Assembly (NCBI RefSeq): GCF_007655135.1 | Contig: NC_045130.1 | Span: 28,082,605 to 28,146,604 of the forward strand | DNA length: 64,000 nucleotides | From: Punica granatum | Lineage: Eukaryota > Streptophyta > Magnoliopsida > Myrtales > Lythraceae | Direction: 5' to 3' | In this document: in pieces, positions 25,219 through 36,601 of the stretch | Layout: every line of letters starts with the position of its first letter | Position numbering within the stretch: position 1 is the first letter of the stretch | The notes under the pieces: model-generated | Told to the model about the DNA's origin: nothing | The model's database searches: none | What the model saw: the letters and a program-made list of their open reading frames with translations, nothing else | Program-made: the position numbers and the translations under genes

Positions 25219-26778
25219 TCAAACATTCATGGCGCTTAGAGAAAGGTGAAGAACAATTTGCCACATATTTTCATGCCCTTGAAACTTAGCATGTCCTACA
25301 TTATAGTGCGTCTGAAAGGGACTAACTTCATCATCACTGTCAAACAAACAACGCCCCAACAGGACAAAAATGCGTGGCTGCATTAGACTTTCCATAATAC
25401 TAGTTAGTAACATAACTGATTGGATATTATAAAGACACCATCCTCTTTTTCCATATGAGTATCCTATAAAAATGCATTTACGCGAATGTTTCCCAAACTT
25501 ATGTTTATTTCGAGGCCGATGATGCTCGTAGCATAATTAGCCAAATACTCGTAGGTGTGAATAATCCAGTGTCTTATTAAACAACACTTCATAAGGAGAT
25601 TTATCCGATAAAGCCGATGTTGGTGTGAGATTGATTTAAGTATCCAGCGATAGAAACACATTCGCCCCAGAAACTGAGTAGAAAGCCTGACTTGAAAAAG
25701 GAGTGATCTAGCCACGTTGAGGATGTGGTGATGTTTTCTTCCACTCGTCCATTCTGCTGCGGTGTGTCTAAGCAAGATGTCGAATGAATTATTCCACGCT
25801 AAAGAAAGTAGTCCCGTAATTCTTTGGAAGGAAATTCTAAGCCATTATCACTTCAAATGATTTTGATAGATTTCTCAAATTGGTTCTTCACTAAATTACA
25901 AAAACCAGTTAACTTCTGTTTTGCCTCTGTTTTATCACGCAACGGGTAAAACCATGCTGCTCGACTGAAATCATCAACTATTGTCAAGAAATAATAGGCA
26001 ACGGTTATCGGTTTAACTCAATATGGACCCCATAAGTCATAGTGAACCAATTGAAATAAATGACTTGCTTTACTAATACTGATAAGAAACGAAGATTGAG
26101 TCTATTTTGCCTATGGCAAATATCACAAACTTTGTTCCTAGTTTTATTTTAACCATATGCAAGTCCCTTGAAAATAACACCTTTGGATGGGTGTCCCAAT
26201 CACTTGTGCCATAATCCACTGTCCTCTGGAATAACTGGTGAAGCAAAAGCTGATGAAGACACGCGCCTTAAATAATAGACCACCCGTTCACTCACTCCAA
26301 ATGTCTTCCTCGTGGCTAGGTCCTATATCAAGCACATGTCAGTGAGAAATATCATTCGGCAATTCAAATCAGTCAATAATTGGACAATTGAGATTAAATT
26401 GCATTTGGAGAATGGAATTACTAATACTTCATTTAAAATAAAATTATCCCAAATATGTATATCTCCAATTTGAGCCGCTTGAATTGATTGCCCATTAGGA
26501 ATTGTAACCCAAAAATTCTAAATGGGTCGTCTGAACTTAGATAAGATATCAACTCGGCCTGTCATGTGATGTGATGCTCCTGTATCAATAATCCAATTAA
26601 CATTTGGATCAATTGGAATGAAATTATTACCAACAAGAGGCTCGACAATTTCATCATCATTCCCCATCATATTCAGGAATTTCTAGAATTGGGCGAATTG
26701 GGCCGAACAGAGTTCAGACAACTGATTGGGCGTTCCTATGCAATGGGCCGATTGCCCACTGGTCTAGACAGCATTGAC

Positions 26779-27925
26779 TTAGGCTTGATTGCCCATTAGA
26801 TTGTATGACCCCGAGCTACTATTTGCTCCCTTCTTCATTTGCTTGAATCCTGTTTGTTTTGCCCTTCCCTTAGCCACCCAATTTGCTAGTTTGCCGTGTA
26901 ATTTCCAGCAGGTACTCCGGACATGGCCTAGTCGATTACAGTAGTCGCAGAATGGATGGCCACTCGAACGTGTCTCTGACTGAGCTCCCTCTTCTTTCAC
27001 ATAGAAGGCGGTTGCATCTATTCCTGCCTCATTTACACGGGATACGATCTTCTGCTTCTCCTCGTGTACGATCATGGAGTATATCTTGTTAAGAGAAGGA
27101 AATGGTTCCATACTCAAGATATTAGATCGTACCGTGCTAAATTCAAGGTTGAGTCCCATGAGGAATATATAGGATTTCTCCTTCTCCCTTTGTGATACAC
27201 CAAATGCAGCAGCTTCACAGGTACATTGAGTTATCTCGAGAAAATTCTCGAGTTCATCCCACAACCCTTTCAGCACAGAGTAATATTTGGAGACGAATAG
27301 CCCTTCCTGCTTCATAAGACAAATTTGAGACCTGAGTTCATAAAACCTTGGGAAAAACCTTTCTCTCAGATCGTCCCACAAATTCTTAAGCCTTATTTGG
27401 ATTCAGGGACAAAAAATTTTAACTTTAACTTTAATTTTAACTCAACACACTACACAACAAAAACACACATTTCTCAAGTTAAAAATTTTAACTTTAACAT
27501 TAACTCAACACACTACACAATAAAAAATACACGTTTCCCAAGTCAAATTTATAATCACATCTCATTTGTCCTTTTCCACAATCAAAATCAAAATCAAAAT
27601 CAAAGTTACTTTAATTATGAATCCAAACACACTCTTAGCATTTTGAATGTAGACAACACTGGGCTGGAGTTTCTGATCAACTGAGTTGAACAACCACGCC
27701 ACCACCATGGAATTGCAGGTAACCCACTGTTGGTAATTGGCATTTCCCTCATTCGGCTTCTGGATAGTCCCATTTACGAAGCCTACCTTGTTCTTCGCAA
27801 TCAATGATGTCCACTTGAGTTTCGACCAGGTGAGATAGTTCTCGCCATTAAGAGTGCACGAGATATTGATTTCCTAGTCCATCAGAGGAGGACACAGTGT
27901 AGGGAGATGAAGTGTTGGCAGCCAT
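26779..27925 (-). pseudogene. copia gag (capsid/nucleocapsid), interrupted
   Basis: The first ATG is at 27925, followed by a frameshift before LNGENYLTW. The frame resumes as WTSLIAKNKVGFVNGTI at about 27815 and is cut by a MITE (27389-27634). It then continues as WDDLRERF to 26779. The C-terminal part holds a CCHC zinc knuckle (CDYCNRLGHVRSTC) for RNA packaging. The frameshift and the insertion make it non-functional. Confidence 0.85.
27389..27634. mobile_element. Harbinger-like MITE inserted in copia gag
   Basis: Splits gag between residues coding QNAKS and NLWDDLRERF. Ends are AGCCTTATTTGGATTCAGG and GAATCCAAACACACTC (inverted), flanked by TTA at 27386-27388 and 27635-27637. The interior has repeated AACTTTAACTTTAATTTTAA and ATCAAAATCAAAATC runs. 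A 3-bp TTA duplication and TTTGG-rich ends fit PIF/Harbinger-type MITEs. Confidence 0.75.
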
Positions 27926-27987
27926 TGAGCGATCGATGAACAGAAATCGAATATCGACAATAATTTGATCGGTCTCAATCAAATTTT

Positions 27988-27999
27988 GCTCTGATACCA
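27988..27999 (-). other. primer-binding site (initiator tRNA-Met)
   Basis: Minus-strand TGGTATCAGAGC, the standard plant copia primer-binding site, directly next to the LTR end. Confidence 0.9.
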
Positions 28000-28160
28000 T
28001 GTACAAAATCGAGATTTCTGTGAATGATTTTTTTCAAATTCATTGATATGATGTCTTTGTACATATAGCCATGAGCTAAAGGAATGCAAGGAAAGAGTGC
28101 TAAATGCTACAAGTAATTAATCTTGCCACATATCTATCCTATAATACAATACTATGTACA
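28000..28160 (-). mobile_element. copia LTR, about 161 bp
   Basis: Bounded by TGTACA-type termini (TG...CA) at 28000 and 28160 and abutting the primer-binding site. It is short for a copia LTR, so the outer border is tentative; no second LTR is present to confirm it. Confidence 0.55.
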
Positions 28161-28200
28161 AGAAAACAAATCATGAAAATCATGGGAGGATATCCCGTAA

Positions 28201-28234
<34 letters not shown>

Positions 28235-28842
28235 AAAACCCGAGCTAAATTCTCACGCCGCTACATCATCAAAAGTAAAAAACGAAATTCTCTTTGTGTT
28301 GTCATGTCATCGATTTACTTCAAGAAAATTATTATATTCTTATAAATGAAAGAAATATTATCATATATATTGTTTTAAATTTGATTAATTAATTATTATG
28401 TAATAGTAGAATATATCAATTATATGTATATAGCTCAACGAAATATATATAATGGAATAAATTTATGTATTCTCTTGTATCAATATATACATACATATAT
28501 ATACGCTATATATTCCGTTATATTCCTATATGCTCATGAGTCAAAATATATATATATATATATATGTATATATAAATGCCAGTATAAAAATTATATAGTA
28601 TTCCATTGTATCAAAGTATAAATATATTCCTATATATATTATATATTCATCAGCCAATACATAGATTATTTACAATGGAATTTATTCTAATAAGGACAAT
28701 ACGATATAAATTATATAGTCTATATTTATTATTGCGATATTTTAAATATTATATTTCCTTTTATTAAATTTAGGCATCTCTATAATTGACTTTAGATATG
28801 TGTTATATACTCCTCGAACTCTTCGACAAATAAAAAAAAGTA

Positions 28843-29140
28843 GATTTTCAAATGAAGGCCATTTCTTCTCTTTCTTTCTTTTTTTTCTCTCCACTCATTT
28901 TTTATGAATTGTCACATGCATATTTTCTCCCCTATGGTTGAAGCTCCCCAATTCCTAACAGCAAGTTCTCGAATGAAGGTCGTTTCTTCTTTTTTTTAAT
29001 AATGAATTGTTACATGCGGATTTTCTCCATTATGTTTGACAAAAATAAATGTTGGGTTCTCGAATTAAAGTCATTTCCCCTTTTTTTATTTTTGATGAAT
29101 TTTCACGTGCGAATTTTCTCCACTGTGTTCAAAGCTCCCC
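28843..29140. repeat. three degenerate direct repeats, about 95-120 bp
   Basis: Units start near 28845, 28962 and 29057. Each has (A/T)TTCTCGAATGAAGGTCGTTTC-like sequence followed by ATGAATTGTCACATGC and ATTTTCTCC. Confidence 0.7.
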
Positions 29141-30273
29141 AAGTCACACTCCAAATTCAAGTGGCAAAGAATTTGATGAACCCTATAGATGCTATCCTAT
29201 TATGAGATGACGTCTTACCTACATAAGAACAATTTATACGAGAGGTGATTCAATTTTTTATATATTTCTTAGGAGTTTTGGACAACCTTAATGTTCACTA
29301 TGATTTTTGTTACAATATCGATAACTATAAATGGAGGAAATATAGTATGAACAACTATATATTAATTATTTTATTATTTTGTCCAAAATAATTATTTTTA
29401 TATTATTATTGTATTTTTATTTATTGAGAGTCCAAAAGTTCTTTATTTTAATATTTAACTATTTCGCAAATAATTTTCCGACAATAATGAGATACTACAA
29501 AAATTTATTGAAATATTGATGTTTGATATTTTGATTTGATGATTATTTTATCTTATTGGATATTGTATAATTTTGATTTTTTTTTTTTGCTCTGGATATC
29601 ATATCCAAGAAATCGAGATTTGATACGTATGAAGTTAAAAATATATACATTTCCAATCAATATATAGCATATATTACGAAAATTATCCCCAATCATCATA
29701 TATGCTTACCCCATACCCTAAGCGGGGTTTGTGAGGCATCCCATCAAACACTGTTGGCAGATAATAAAAAAAAAAAATCCCCGCTCCATGCTACAAATTT
29801 TGCTTGGTATTGAACTGCAAAAAGAAACATTATGATCAATTATGTCGTAGAAAACCTGGGAAAAAATACAAATAAAAATCTCACCTTTAAAGCTCTCTGT
29901 CGCTCTTCCTCTCCCACTAAGGTTCCAGGAAAGGAGTTCTGAATTGGCAGAAGAGGGAAGAGACTCCGGTGAGAACCGGAGAAATATCTGTCACCTCCAA
30001 AAATTTCTCAAAAAAATTGTCTACCTCCTAAATATATTTCGTGCAACCTCAATTATAGTCCAAATCATTGTACTATTGCATCTGCTATTTTAATATTTGT
30101 ATCCGTCTTAATGGAGAAGTAGAAAGAATTTGCTAGGCAACAAGGAGGCCTGCAAACCATCTCGAGAATTTTTTTCGGTGTAATTGAATTTATATAGAAT
30201 AGAAGTATATTAATAGATATATATAACATGGTAATTGAATTTGAATGAAAGACTACATTAAAGAAGATTAAAA

Positions 30274-30297
30274 AACACACACACACACACACACACA
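30274..30297. repeat. (AC)n microsatellite
   Basis: Uninterrupted AC dinucleotide run of about 12 units. Confidence 0.9.
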
Positions 30298-30484
30298 AAT
30301 TATCGAGTCAGTAATTGATATAGGAACAGCATAGCTAGCTAACATGTATAGGCAGTAGATCTACTGCACACTTGGTGAATTTATTCTCCAGGTCTTACTC
30401 CTGTCTTTTAAAGACAAAGGATGACATCTGTAATAAAAAATAAAAAAGACAAAGGATGACATCGATGGTCTTTGGTGTTCGCCC

Positions 30485-30739
30485 CTAAGCCAGTGTTTTC
30501 CTACTGAATAAATTCACCCGATCGGGAAATTTTTCAAATATTCTTTTCATGTTCAAACCCTCCGATTCGACTTCACCTGCACCTTCAGAGCAACCAAAGC
30601 CGATTATCCACGCATCAGTACACTCGTGCTCCTCTCTAGTTACAAAATTACCATCAGAATCTGATGTGATGCTCTTCATCCTCCAATTAATTAACCAGCA
30701 ACCAAGCTTTAACAAAAGCAATCCCAAAATTAACCCCAT
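30485..30739 (-). CDS. possible small membrane-anchored protein, 84 aa, unknown
   Basis: Open frame with an ATG in a strong plant context (ACGCCATGGG) and an upstream AT-rich stretch with TATATA elements. Residues 1-18 are a hydrophobic signal-anchor-like segment (MGLILGLLLLKLGCWLI). The rest is polar, with an acidic middle (SEGAGEVESEG) and a basic end. I recognise no domain. It lies 330 bp downstream of the F-box gene on the same strand. The opposite strand also has a similar-length frame (30549-30803), which weakens the case. Could be chance, a captured scrap or a genuine short gene. Confidence 0.3.
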   Translation of the reverse strand: MGLILGLLLLKLGCWLINWRMKSITSDSDGNFVTREEHECTDAWIIGFGCSEGAGEVESEGLNMKRIFEKFPDRVNLFSRKTLA

Positions 30740-31020
30740 GGCGTTAGCCTATATATATAAACATATACATATATATATATATATATTTTTTGGGATAAAT
30801 TAAGCACGCACACATACAATCCTCTGAGCCAATTACATTGTGAATTTTAACCAGTAAAGGAAAATCATGGTCTGGACAATTGGTTGAATTGATACTACTT
30901 CAAAAATACTATGCCATATGTTCAAATTCAAGAAATTAGAAGAGGTAGCATACAAACTTTAAATATCCTGAGAAAGCTATTACCTCATGGTCAAGTTTGA
31001 CGTCTGAGCCACTTCCTCGA

Positions 31021-31043
31021 GAGAGAGAGAGAGAGAGAGAGAG
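31021..31043. repeat. (GA)n microsatellite
   Basis: Uninterrupted GA run just downstream of the F-box gene stop codon. Confidence 0.9.
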
Positions 31044-31068
31044 CAAACCAGAATCAAAGATCCTCTAG

Positions 31069-32635
31069 CTATATGACTGAATTTCCCTTTTTGGGCACTA
31101 TCTTTATTCGACAATTCAAACCCCTGGGCAGCAGCATCAGCTTATTCGAGATGGACTTTTTGTCCATGCTATCCCTAACATGTATAACCATCTCTCTCAA
31201 AACTGTCGCAGCCTTGAGAAAAGCCTTCACCGCTAAAAACTCGTAGGGGTTTCCACCAAAAGAGCCAATAACTATCCTCTTGAGCTGCGTATGGAAACAC
31301 AGAGGCACTGCTCTCATCGATTCTTCAAATGCTTCATATTCCTGAAACCACAACAGCGTTTCACTCGTCGGGTGATAACAATTTCAAGTGTTGACAATGA
31401 TGTCACAAGTAAGTCTTTTGAAAAATCATTACATCTCTAATTTCAAGAGTTCTAAGATTGGGAGATCTTTTGAGAAGCAGCAAAAATCCGGGATCTTGTA
31501 AACTGACAAACTCCGTTGTTACTTTCAGCTCGGTCATCATACTGAACACGGGAAGGGCATCAAAGAGCTCAATCCTCCTACCGAGATCCTAACAGAAAGC
31601 CAAATGATGTAAGTGTTGCTTAAATACTGACCTCAAAATTCTTCAATTGCCACGGCAATACCAACGATATGTACAGATGCATGGAAATAGGCATACCAAT
31701 AAAAAGAAGTCAGATAGAGTCAGGCACTCCACGCTGGAAAGACCCTTAAGAAGCTCATGTGAGTGCCTGGCAACTATATCATAGCCTACGTCGTCATGAG
31801 GAAAACTAGAACAACTAGAAATCTCAACCTCAACGAGCTGAATAGCAGAGCAAATGCTATATTGATTGATCAGCACACCCTGAAATAATAAAGACTTGAG
31901 ACTAGCCCCATGTATTTCTACCCTGCAGTCATATGAGACATATTCCTCCAAGTTATAATCACAAATAGACAACTTCTTAAGCTTAGGAGCAGAGATGGTC
32001 ACGGTTTTGAGATTCATCCATTTGCATTCCGAAATAGACAACTCCTCCAACAATGGTGAAGAGAATAAGTTCTGGACTGAACGATCATCCACAAATGTGA
32101 CCCCTGTAAGACTTACGGCCTTGAGATTTGAAAGGCAAGCTGAAGAATGAGACTTAAGGATGGCAGACGAATTCAACTCAAACTTCTTTATCGTTCCTGA
32201 TCCAAATATGCAGCAAGGCAACGTGATTGGCTCATCATCTTTTAGGTTTAGAGAGAGCTCCACCAAGTCACCCCTTGTAGCAGCAGTAATCCATGCATTG
32301 ATGCGGGATGCATCACGAAGTACCTCACATGAGAGAGAGAGAGATTTTATGGATGACCTATCCCGGAAAATGAAAGCTCTGTCCACGAAGTTCATGAAGA
32401 GGGACCTTTCAGGGAAATCGCATTCACGAAACTCAAGATTAGGAACAGAAGCCCATAAATACTGCCACCTCTTCGACAATGTGCTCGTTTTCACAACATC
32501 TTTCATAGGGAGGAAGGATAAGATGTGGTAAAGAACGACATCAGGTAGATCATAGAGCCGACTAGAGTGAGCTTCATGTTGGTTATCAGACAACTTTCTG
32601 CATCTAGCTTCAGCCATAACGGGACATATGTCCAT
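31069..32635 (-). CDS. F-box/LRR/FBD protein
   Basis: Predicted substrate-recognition subunit of an SCF E3 ubiquitin ligase, 455 residues. Exons: 32635-31697, 31588-31433 and 31341-31069 (stop), all phase 0 with GT-AG borders. The F-box lies at about residues 26-66 (LPDVVLYHILSFLPMKDVVK, then TSTLSKRWQYLW). LRR-like strands follow at about 90-310 (for example LLEELSISECKWMNLKTVTI). An FBD-type end occurs in exon 3 (FEESMRAVPLCFHTQLKRIV). The start is the first ATG at 32635, and a second in-frame ATG lies six codons on. It is the only intact member of three local copies. Targets of such FBD proteins are mostly unknown. The exon 1/2 junction is the least certain. Confidence 0.87.
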
Positions 32636-33520
32636 GGAAAGGGAAAAAACAATTCCCTCTCAGCACCTTGAACTATCAATCAATGGAACAAAAAAAAAAA
32701 AGTTTCAGCAAACTGATATTCTATCAGCAATTCTTCTAGTCACATAAATTTGCACCACAGCAAAAATCACTGGCAAGAAAATCTATGGCAGCTTGGCAGC
32801 CATGATCAACACCACAAAAAAGATCTACGCCAGCACGGCTGATGGAATCAAACAACATTGCTAAGAGAAACCAGAAGAAGATGTCTACATGCAATGCAAG
32901 CAATTAAGGGGAAATTAACGATGGAGAGTCACCTTCTAATCTCTTCCTCTCTCTAGGGTTTCAGGAACACTGGCCAAATGATGAGGAAGAAAGACGTCAT
33001 CGGTCATGCAGGGGCGAGCTTTATCAGACCACCAAAGGCTTCAAATTTAGTTAAGGGTTATTTCCAATTTCGGCCCCTGTATTTTACATCAGACCCAAAC
33101 AGCACCCCAAATAGTTTGAGTTGCCTTTGTATTACCCCTAAAGTATTAAATCCTTTGAGCTTTAACAGTTACCTTTTTTTTTTTAATCCTCAAATATTTT
33201 CCTGTTTGTTTACATTTACCCTCCGTTTGAATTAATGGAAACGGAATGAAAGAAAAGGAGGGAAAGTTTTAATGGAAATTTTTGAAGATTCTATACAACT
33301 TTTTATCTCATATCCTCATTTTCCCATCTATCTAAACCAGCTGTCTTTCTCTTCTTGTCAATTTTCCCACCAAAACAATTGGTATTTACGTTCTTTGTAG
33401 AGAAAATTTAATTTTTAAGAGTTAGAAAAAGGCAAAGAACCAACATTAAAGAGAGAGAGAGACAGGAAGTAATAGCCTGAGAGAGTGTGGTCGAGGCAAA
33501 GTTGCATTTAAAATCATTAC

Positions 33521-34511
33521 GGGTCTATTTGGTTTTAGAATTATGTTTGACTCAACTTTACTTAACTCCACTACAAACTTTTTAAAATTTCAAAAAGACC
33601 CAAATTTATTAAAAATTTTCAATTTTACCCCACAGAGCACTGTTCATCGTCTTCTTTATCTTCATGCCCTTCTTCTCCCTTCTCTAATTGATTACTACAC
33701 TTCCATGGTCGTCCTACCCACGACAAGCCAATTACAACTCATGGCAATAGTTCTCGAGCCACAATGAGTCTAAAATTTCGATTTGACGAACGTCCACCAA
33801 AAAATTAAATCAAATTTTACCTCATATTTCAATTTGACGAAACTCTAAAATCGGGAGAGCCAAGATCTCCTTTCCCCTCCCCTATTGGACCCTCAATCAC
33901 TGGGACAACCTCATCGAAGCGGCAACCCAAGCCATCCTTTTCGACTCTGTGTTGCTCTTCGACTTCTTCATCTCCGTACATCCAGCTCGATCCATCCATC
34001 TTCCCTTTCCATCTCATTCTTTCCTCAATCCATCCATCTTTCTCCGTGAAAGCCAAGGTCGAGCCTTGAACCGTGAAAGCCAAGATAACGACGGTGACAT
34101 AAAGCTGAGCCGGGGGAACCTGGTGAACCTGCTCGAGTAATTGACCCAGCAACTGGTTCAATTGATTGGTTCAGTTCTCCACCTGAACCTTCTACTGCTC
34201 CATGCCCTCCATCCTCGCCCTCCAAGCTACAGACTTTCAGCAAAAGGAACCCCAAGTCTGCAACAAGAACAGTGATTCGGAGATGGATCTTCCAAGTGAA
34301 GGAAAGGGAATGAGTGAGGACGATGAGGGCTGAGGTGAGAATGAGACGATGCGGGCTGGGGATGAGTGAAAGAAGAAGAAGATGAACAGTACAGGAGAGA
34401 GGAGGGGTGGGGGCACATTTTATAATATTTCAAAACATTTGGGTCTTTTTGAAATTTTAAAAAGTTTAGAGTTAAATAAAGTGGAGTTTGACTCTAGAAT
34501 CAAACAGGTTC
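33521..34511. mobile_element. foldback MITE, about 990 bp
   Basis: The left end (TTTGGTTTTAGAATTATGTT ... AACTTTTTAAAATTTCAAAA ... AGACCCAAAT) recurs inverted at 34430-34511 (ATTTGGGTCTTTTTGAAATT ... AGTTTAGAGTTAAATAAAGT ... GAATCAAACAGG). The arms are at least 100 bp, and the inner GAAGAAGAAGATGAACAGT pairs with ACTGTTCATCGTCTTCTTT. Frames in the loop (33829-34161, 34025-34255) overlap on both strands and are not supported as genes. Confidence 0.7.
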
Positions 34512-35054
34512 TAAACATCCCCGTGAAGTTGATCCCAAAGAGTAAGACGCGAATTATTAATATTTGAACCGTAAGTATTGGGGGAAAAGGAACCCACATC
34601 TTTGTATCATTTTCTTCGGTAAGTACGACTACCTTCATGAACCCCAAAGCCAAGTTTCGTATTTTTTTTATCAAGATTTGATGAATCGGGAATATTTCAA
34701 TGCAAAAATCACATCAATAGTCCATTCGAGCAAAGAGATAAAATTCGTGGGATGAGGTGTCCAAATAGTGAATAGAGCAACTCGGCATGGGATTCAATGG
34801 ATCATATCACGATCAATCCTGAACCTAAAAAGGCGTTTCTTGGAAATTGAGTTAGGTTTGATTTGAGAGGTCACTCATCCCAAGATTTAACACGAAGAAA
34901 GAGTTATGAATTTTTTAGCACACCATGCACAAAATTGTTAAATTGAAACAGATTTTGCTAGTCAAGGGAGAAAATTCATAAAAAAAATTCAATTCTTCGT
35001 ATTTTCAAGTATAACCGACGTCAATGGATTCCTAATTCACTGAAGATTCAGAAA

Positions 35055-35088
<34 letters not shown>

Positions 35089-36002
35089 TTTAGGCTAGAT
35101 TAGTACAAAATTGAAGATTTCCTCACAAATCAGAACCAAATTTTCTAGTTTTGGCCAGCGATTGAAGAAAAATTATTTCGGGTACTTCCTGAGGTTGAAC
35201 AATCTTCAAATTTTACGAGGATATGTCTAACTCGTGTAAGGATCAAGGAAATATATCAGATAGACTGAAAGGTTCATAAGCAGTCATAGCTCTGCTCCTT
35301 CTGCTTCAGCTGAACAAGATCGAATACAAGCCACCTTTCCCCTCTTCCTCTTCTTCCCCACGCCATCTTCTTTCTCCTAGCAGCAGCAGACCATCGCCAT
35401 CACACCACCCTTCCATCCTTGCTTTTCCTTTTTCATTTATGGTTAGGAAAGCAAGATTGCAAGCCACCTCCCTATTCATTCCCATGAACAGCTCCTCACA
35501 TATGCCGTCACTTCTTCCTCTACCTTTCCTCTTCTTCCACGCAAACTTCACTTCAAGGGCAGTTTCTCTAGATTTCTCTATAGCTCCTTCACGCACTCCT
35601 GCTCTCTTTCTCTTCTTATCCCTTTTGTCGGGTCTGCAAAAAAATGAAGAGAGCAGACCAGACTTGCTTGGGCTGCTTCATTGAGTCTCCCCCGGGCTCC
35701 ATGGTGCTGCTCACTGTTGTCCCGAGCTGCTGAACTATTGTGCTGCCTTTCTCCCAAACTTCTTCACTCTTTCTTCTTCCCTTGTTACCATAGTCGCACC
35801 TACCTGAGCTCCTCTCGAGCTGCTACTGTTTTGCCCCCGAACTCCCTGAGCTTGCCACTGTTGACTTGCTGAGCTGCTGGTGCCCGCTACCGCCTTCCCC
35901 GAGCTTCCCTTCTGAAGCCTTTTGCAGCTCTCCCTTCCTCCTCTGTGTTAAAGACTGGGCCAACTTAAGCCCATTTTTCACAACATTAGATAGATGAATT
36001 TA
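34512..36002. other. unassigned DNA within the composite insertion
   Basis: No gene supported. It contains an (AT)n(GT)n run at 35060-35088 and pyrimidine-rich sequence at 35300-35950, with frames on both strands that are rich in Ser, Leu and Pro and have no domain. Confidence 0.5.
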
Positions 36003-36231
36003 TGGATTGTTTGGCTTGCAAATGTGATTTTAAAATCACAACTTTAACTTAATTCTATCTACAATAAAATAAAATAACTCAAAAGTCAAAGAGTGGGTCT
36101 CATTTATACTACTTTTTTTCACAACAAAACAAAATAACTCATACAAAATCAAATGGTAGGCCTCATTTATACCATTCTTTTTCAAAATCAAAATTTAATT
36201 TTAAAATCTTACTTTGAAACCAAACACAGCA
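36003..36231. mobile_element. Harbinger-like MITE, 229 bp
   Basis: Ends are TGGATTGTTTGGCTTGCAAA and, complemented, TGCTGTGTTTGGTTTCAAAG, flanked by TTA at 36000-36002 and 36232-36234. The interior contains two related blocks: AAATAACTCAAAAGTCAAAG...CTCATTTATAC and AAATAACTCATACAAAATCA...CTCATTTATAC. Confidence 0.75.
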
Positions 36232-36290
36232 TTATTATTCATAAAGTTTGGATGAATCAATTTTTTTGGATTAATTGCCCAAACACACTG

Positions 36291-36601
36291 TGGGTGTGTT
36301 TGGATTTAGAAAATTTTTTTAGCTCAATTAAAGTCCACTTATCTTCAATTTAACAACACAATTATTACTTTTTTTCTATTTTTAATATTTTTTAATCATT
36401 TAATTTAATTTTTAATATTAAATTCTCTCAACTATTCATTACTTTTTTCATAATCCAACAACACAATTATAACTTAATCATTACTTTATCTTAACTATTT
36501 ATTATTTCTTTATATTTTTTCTCATAATTCAACAATACAATCATTACAAACCAATTAAAATCAAAATTCAACTTAACTCAACTCTAAAACCAAACACATT
36601 C
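36291..36601. mobile_element. MITE, same family as 44329-44620
   Basis: TGGGTGTGTTTGGATTTAGA at the left and TCTAAAACCAAACACATTC at the right are inverted repeats. The interior (TTCAACTTAACTCAACTC, AACAACACAATTATTACTTT) is shared with 44329-44620, which marks a dispersed family. Confidence 0.7.

Larger units (their letters stand above)
22797..25377 (-). pseudogene. coatomer subunit gamma pseudogene, exons 12-18 only
   Basis: A 5'-truncated copy of the COPG gene at 37602-44016, corresponding to its residues 512-887. The exon equivalents keep the exact lengths of the intact gene: 25327-25377, 25001-25141, 24619-24816, 24378-24509, 24118-24291, 23422-23661 and 22797-22991. It lacks exons 1-11. 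Two in-frame stops are visible: TAG at 24750-24748 (position of Glu598) and TAA at 24419-24417 (position of Tyr672). The exon 13 donor is GG where the intact copy has GC. The terminal stop is TAA, not TAG. Exons 16-18 remain fully open. No promoter is expected, because the duplication breakpoint cuts it at 25421. Confidence 0.93.
20768..25421. repeat. segmental duplication, copy 1
   Basis: Collinear and highly similar to 32731-40145. Both begin TTCTTCTAGTCACATA(T/A)ATTTGC and both end in CATAACTGATT, after which the sequences part (GGATATTATAAAG here, TTCATGCTCATAAATC in the other). The block carries the 5' flank of an F-box gene and the 3' half of COPG. Copy 1 lacks the 3.08-kb insertion found in copy 2. 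It gained, or kept, a SINE at 21915-22190 and a 74-bp tandem duplication at 24853-25000. Confidence 0.93.
25422..28160 (-). mobile_element. Ty1/copia retrotransposon, 5' part, degraded
   Basis: Read on the minus strand in order: LTR (28160-28000), primer-binding site, gag, protease (DTGASHHMTG near 26590-26560), GAG-pre-integrase cysteines (CDICHRQNRL near 26130), integrase with SDNGLEF (near 25850) and the TPQQNGRVE motif (near 25760). It stops at 25421, where the duplicated segment begins, so reverse transcriptase, RNase H and the 3' LTR are missing. Frames are broken by stops (TGA at 25855-25853) and shifts. A MITE sits inside gag. It cannot encode a working element. Confidence 0.9.
28161..30484. 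other. intergenic, extremely AT-rich
   Basis: Holds (AT)n runs at 28204-28231 and 28548-28575, the triple repeat at 28843-29140 and an (AC)n run at 30274-30297. No coding frame is supported. Confidence 0.6.
33521..36601. mobile_element. 3.08-kb composite MITE-bounded insertion absent from copy 1
   Basis: Copy 1 reads AAAATCATAACATGTGTAGG at the empty site (about 21565-21585). Copy 2 has AAATCATTAC, the insert, then TACATGTGTAGG, giving a 3-bp TAC duplication. The outer ends are inverted relatives: GGGTCTATTTGGTTTTAGAA on the left, and AGAATGTGTTTGGTTTTAGA on the right when complemented. Inside are further MITE units (33521-34511, 36003-36231, 36291-36601) plus about 1.4 kb of unassigned DNA with proline/serine-coding CT-rich patches (35300-35950) and no recognisable gene. 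It looks like a nested or compound insertion. Confidence 0.75.

Noticed and set aside
32160..32531. Plus-strand 123-codon frame
   Set aside because: Mirror frame of the LRR exon of the minus-strand F-box gene; the same shadow appears in the pseudogene at 60537-60938.
12802..32635. A self-incompatibility (S) locus from an S-protein gene near F-box genes
   Set aside because: The S1-family gene and SLF-type F-box genes belong to different systems. The F-box here is of the FBD type, no S-RNase is present, and the genes lie 18 kb apart.
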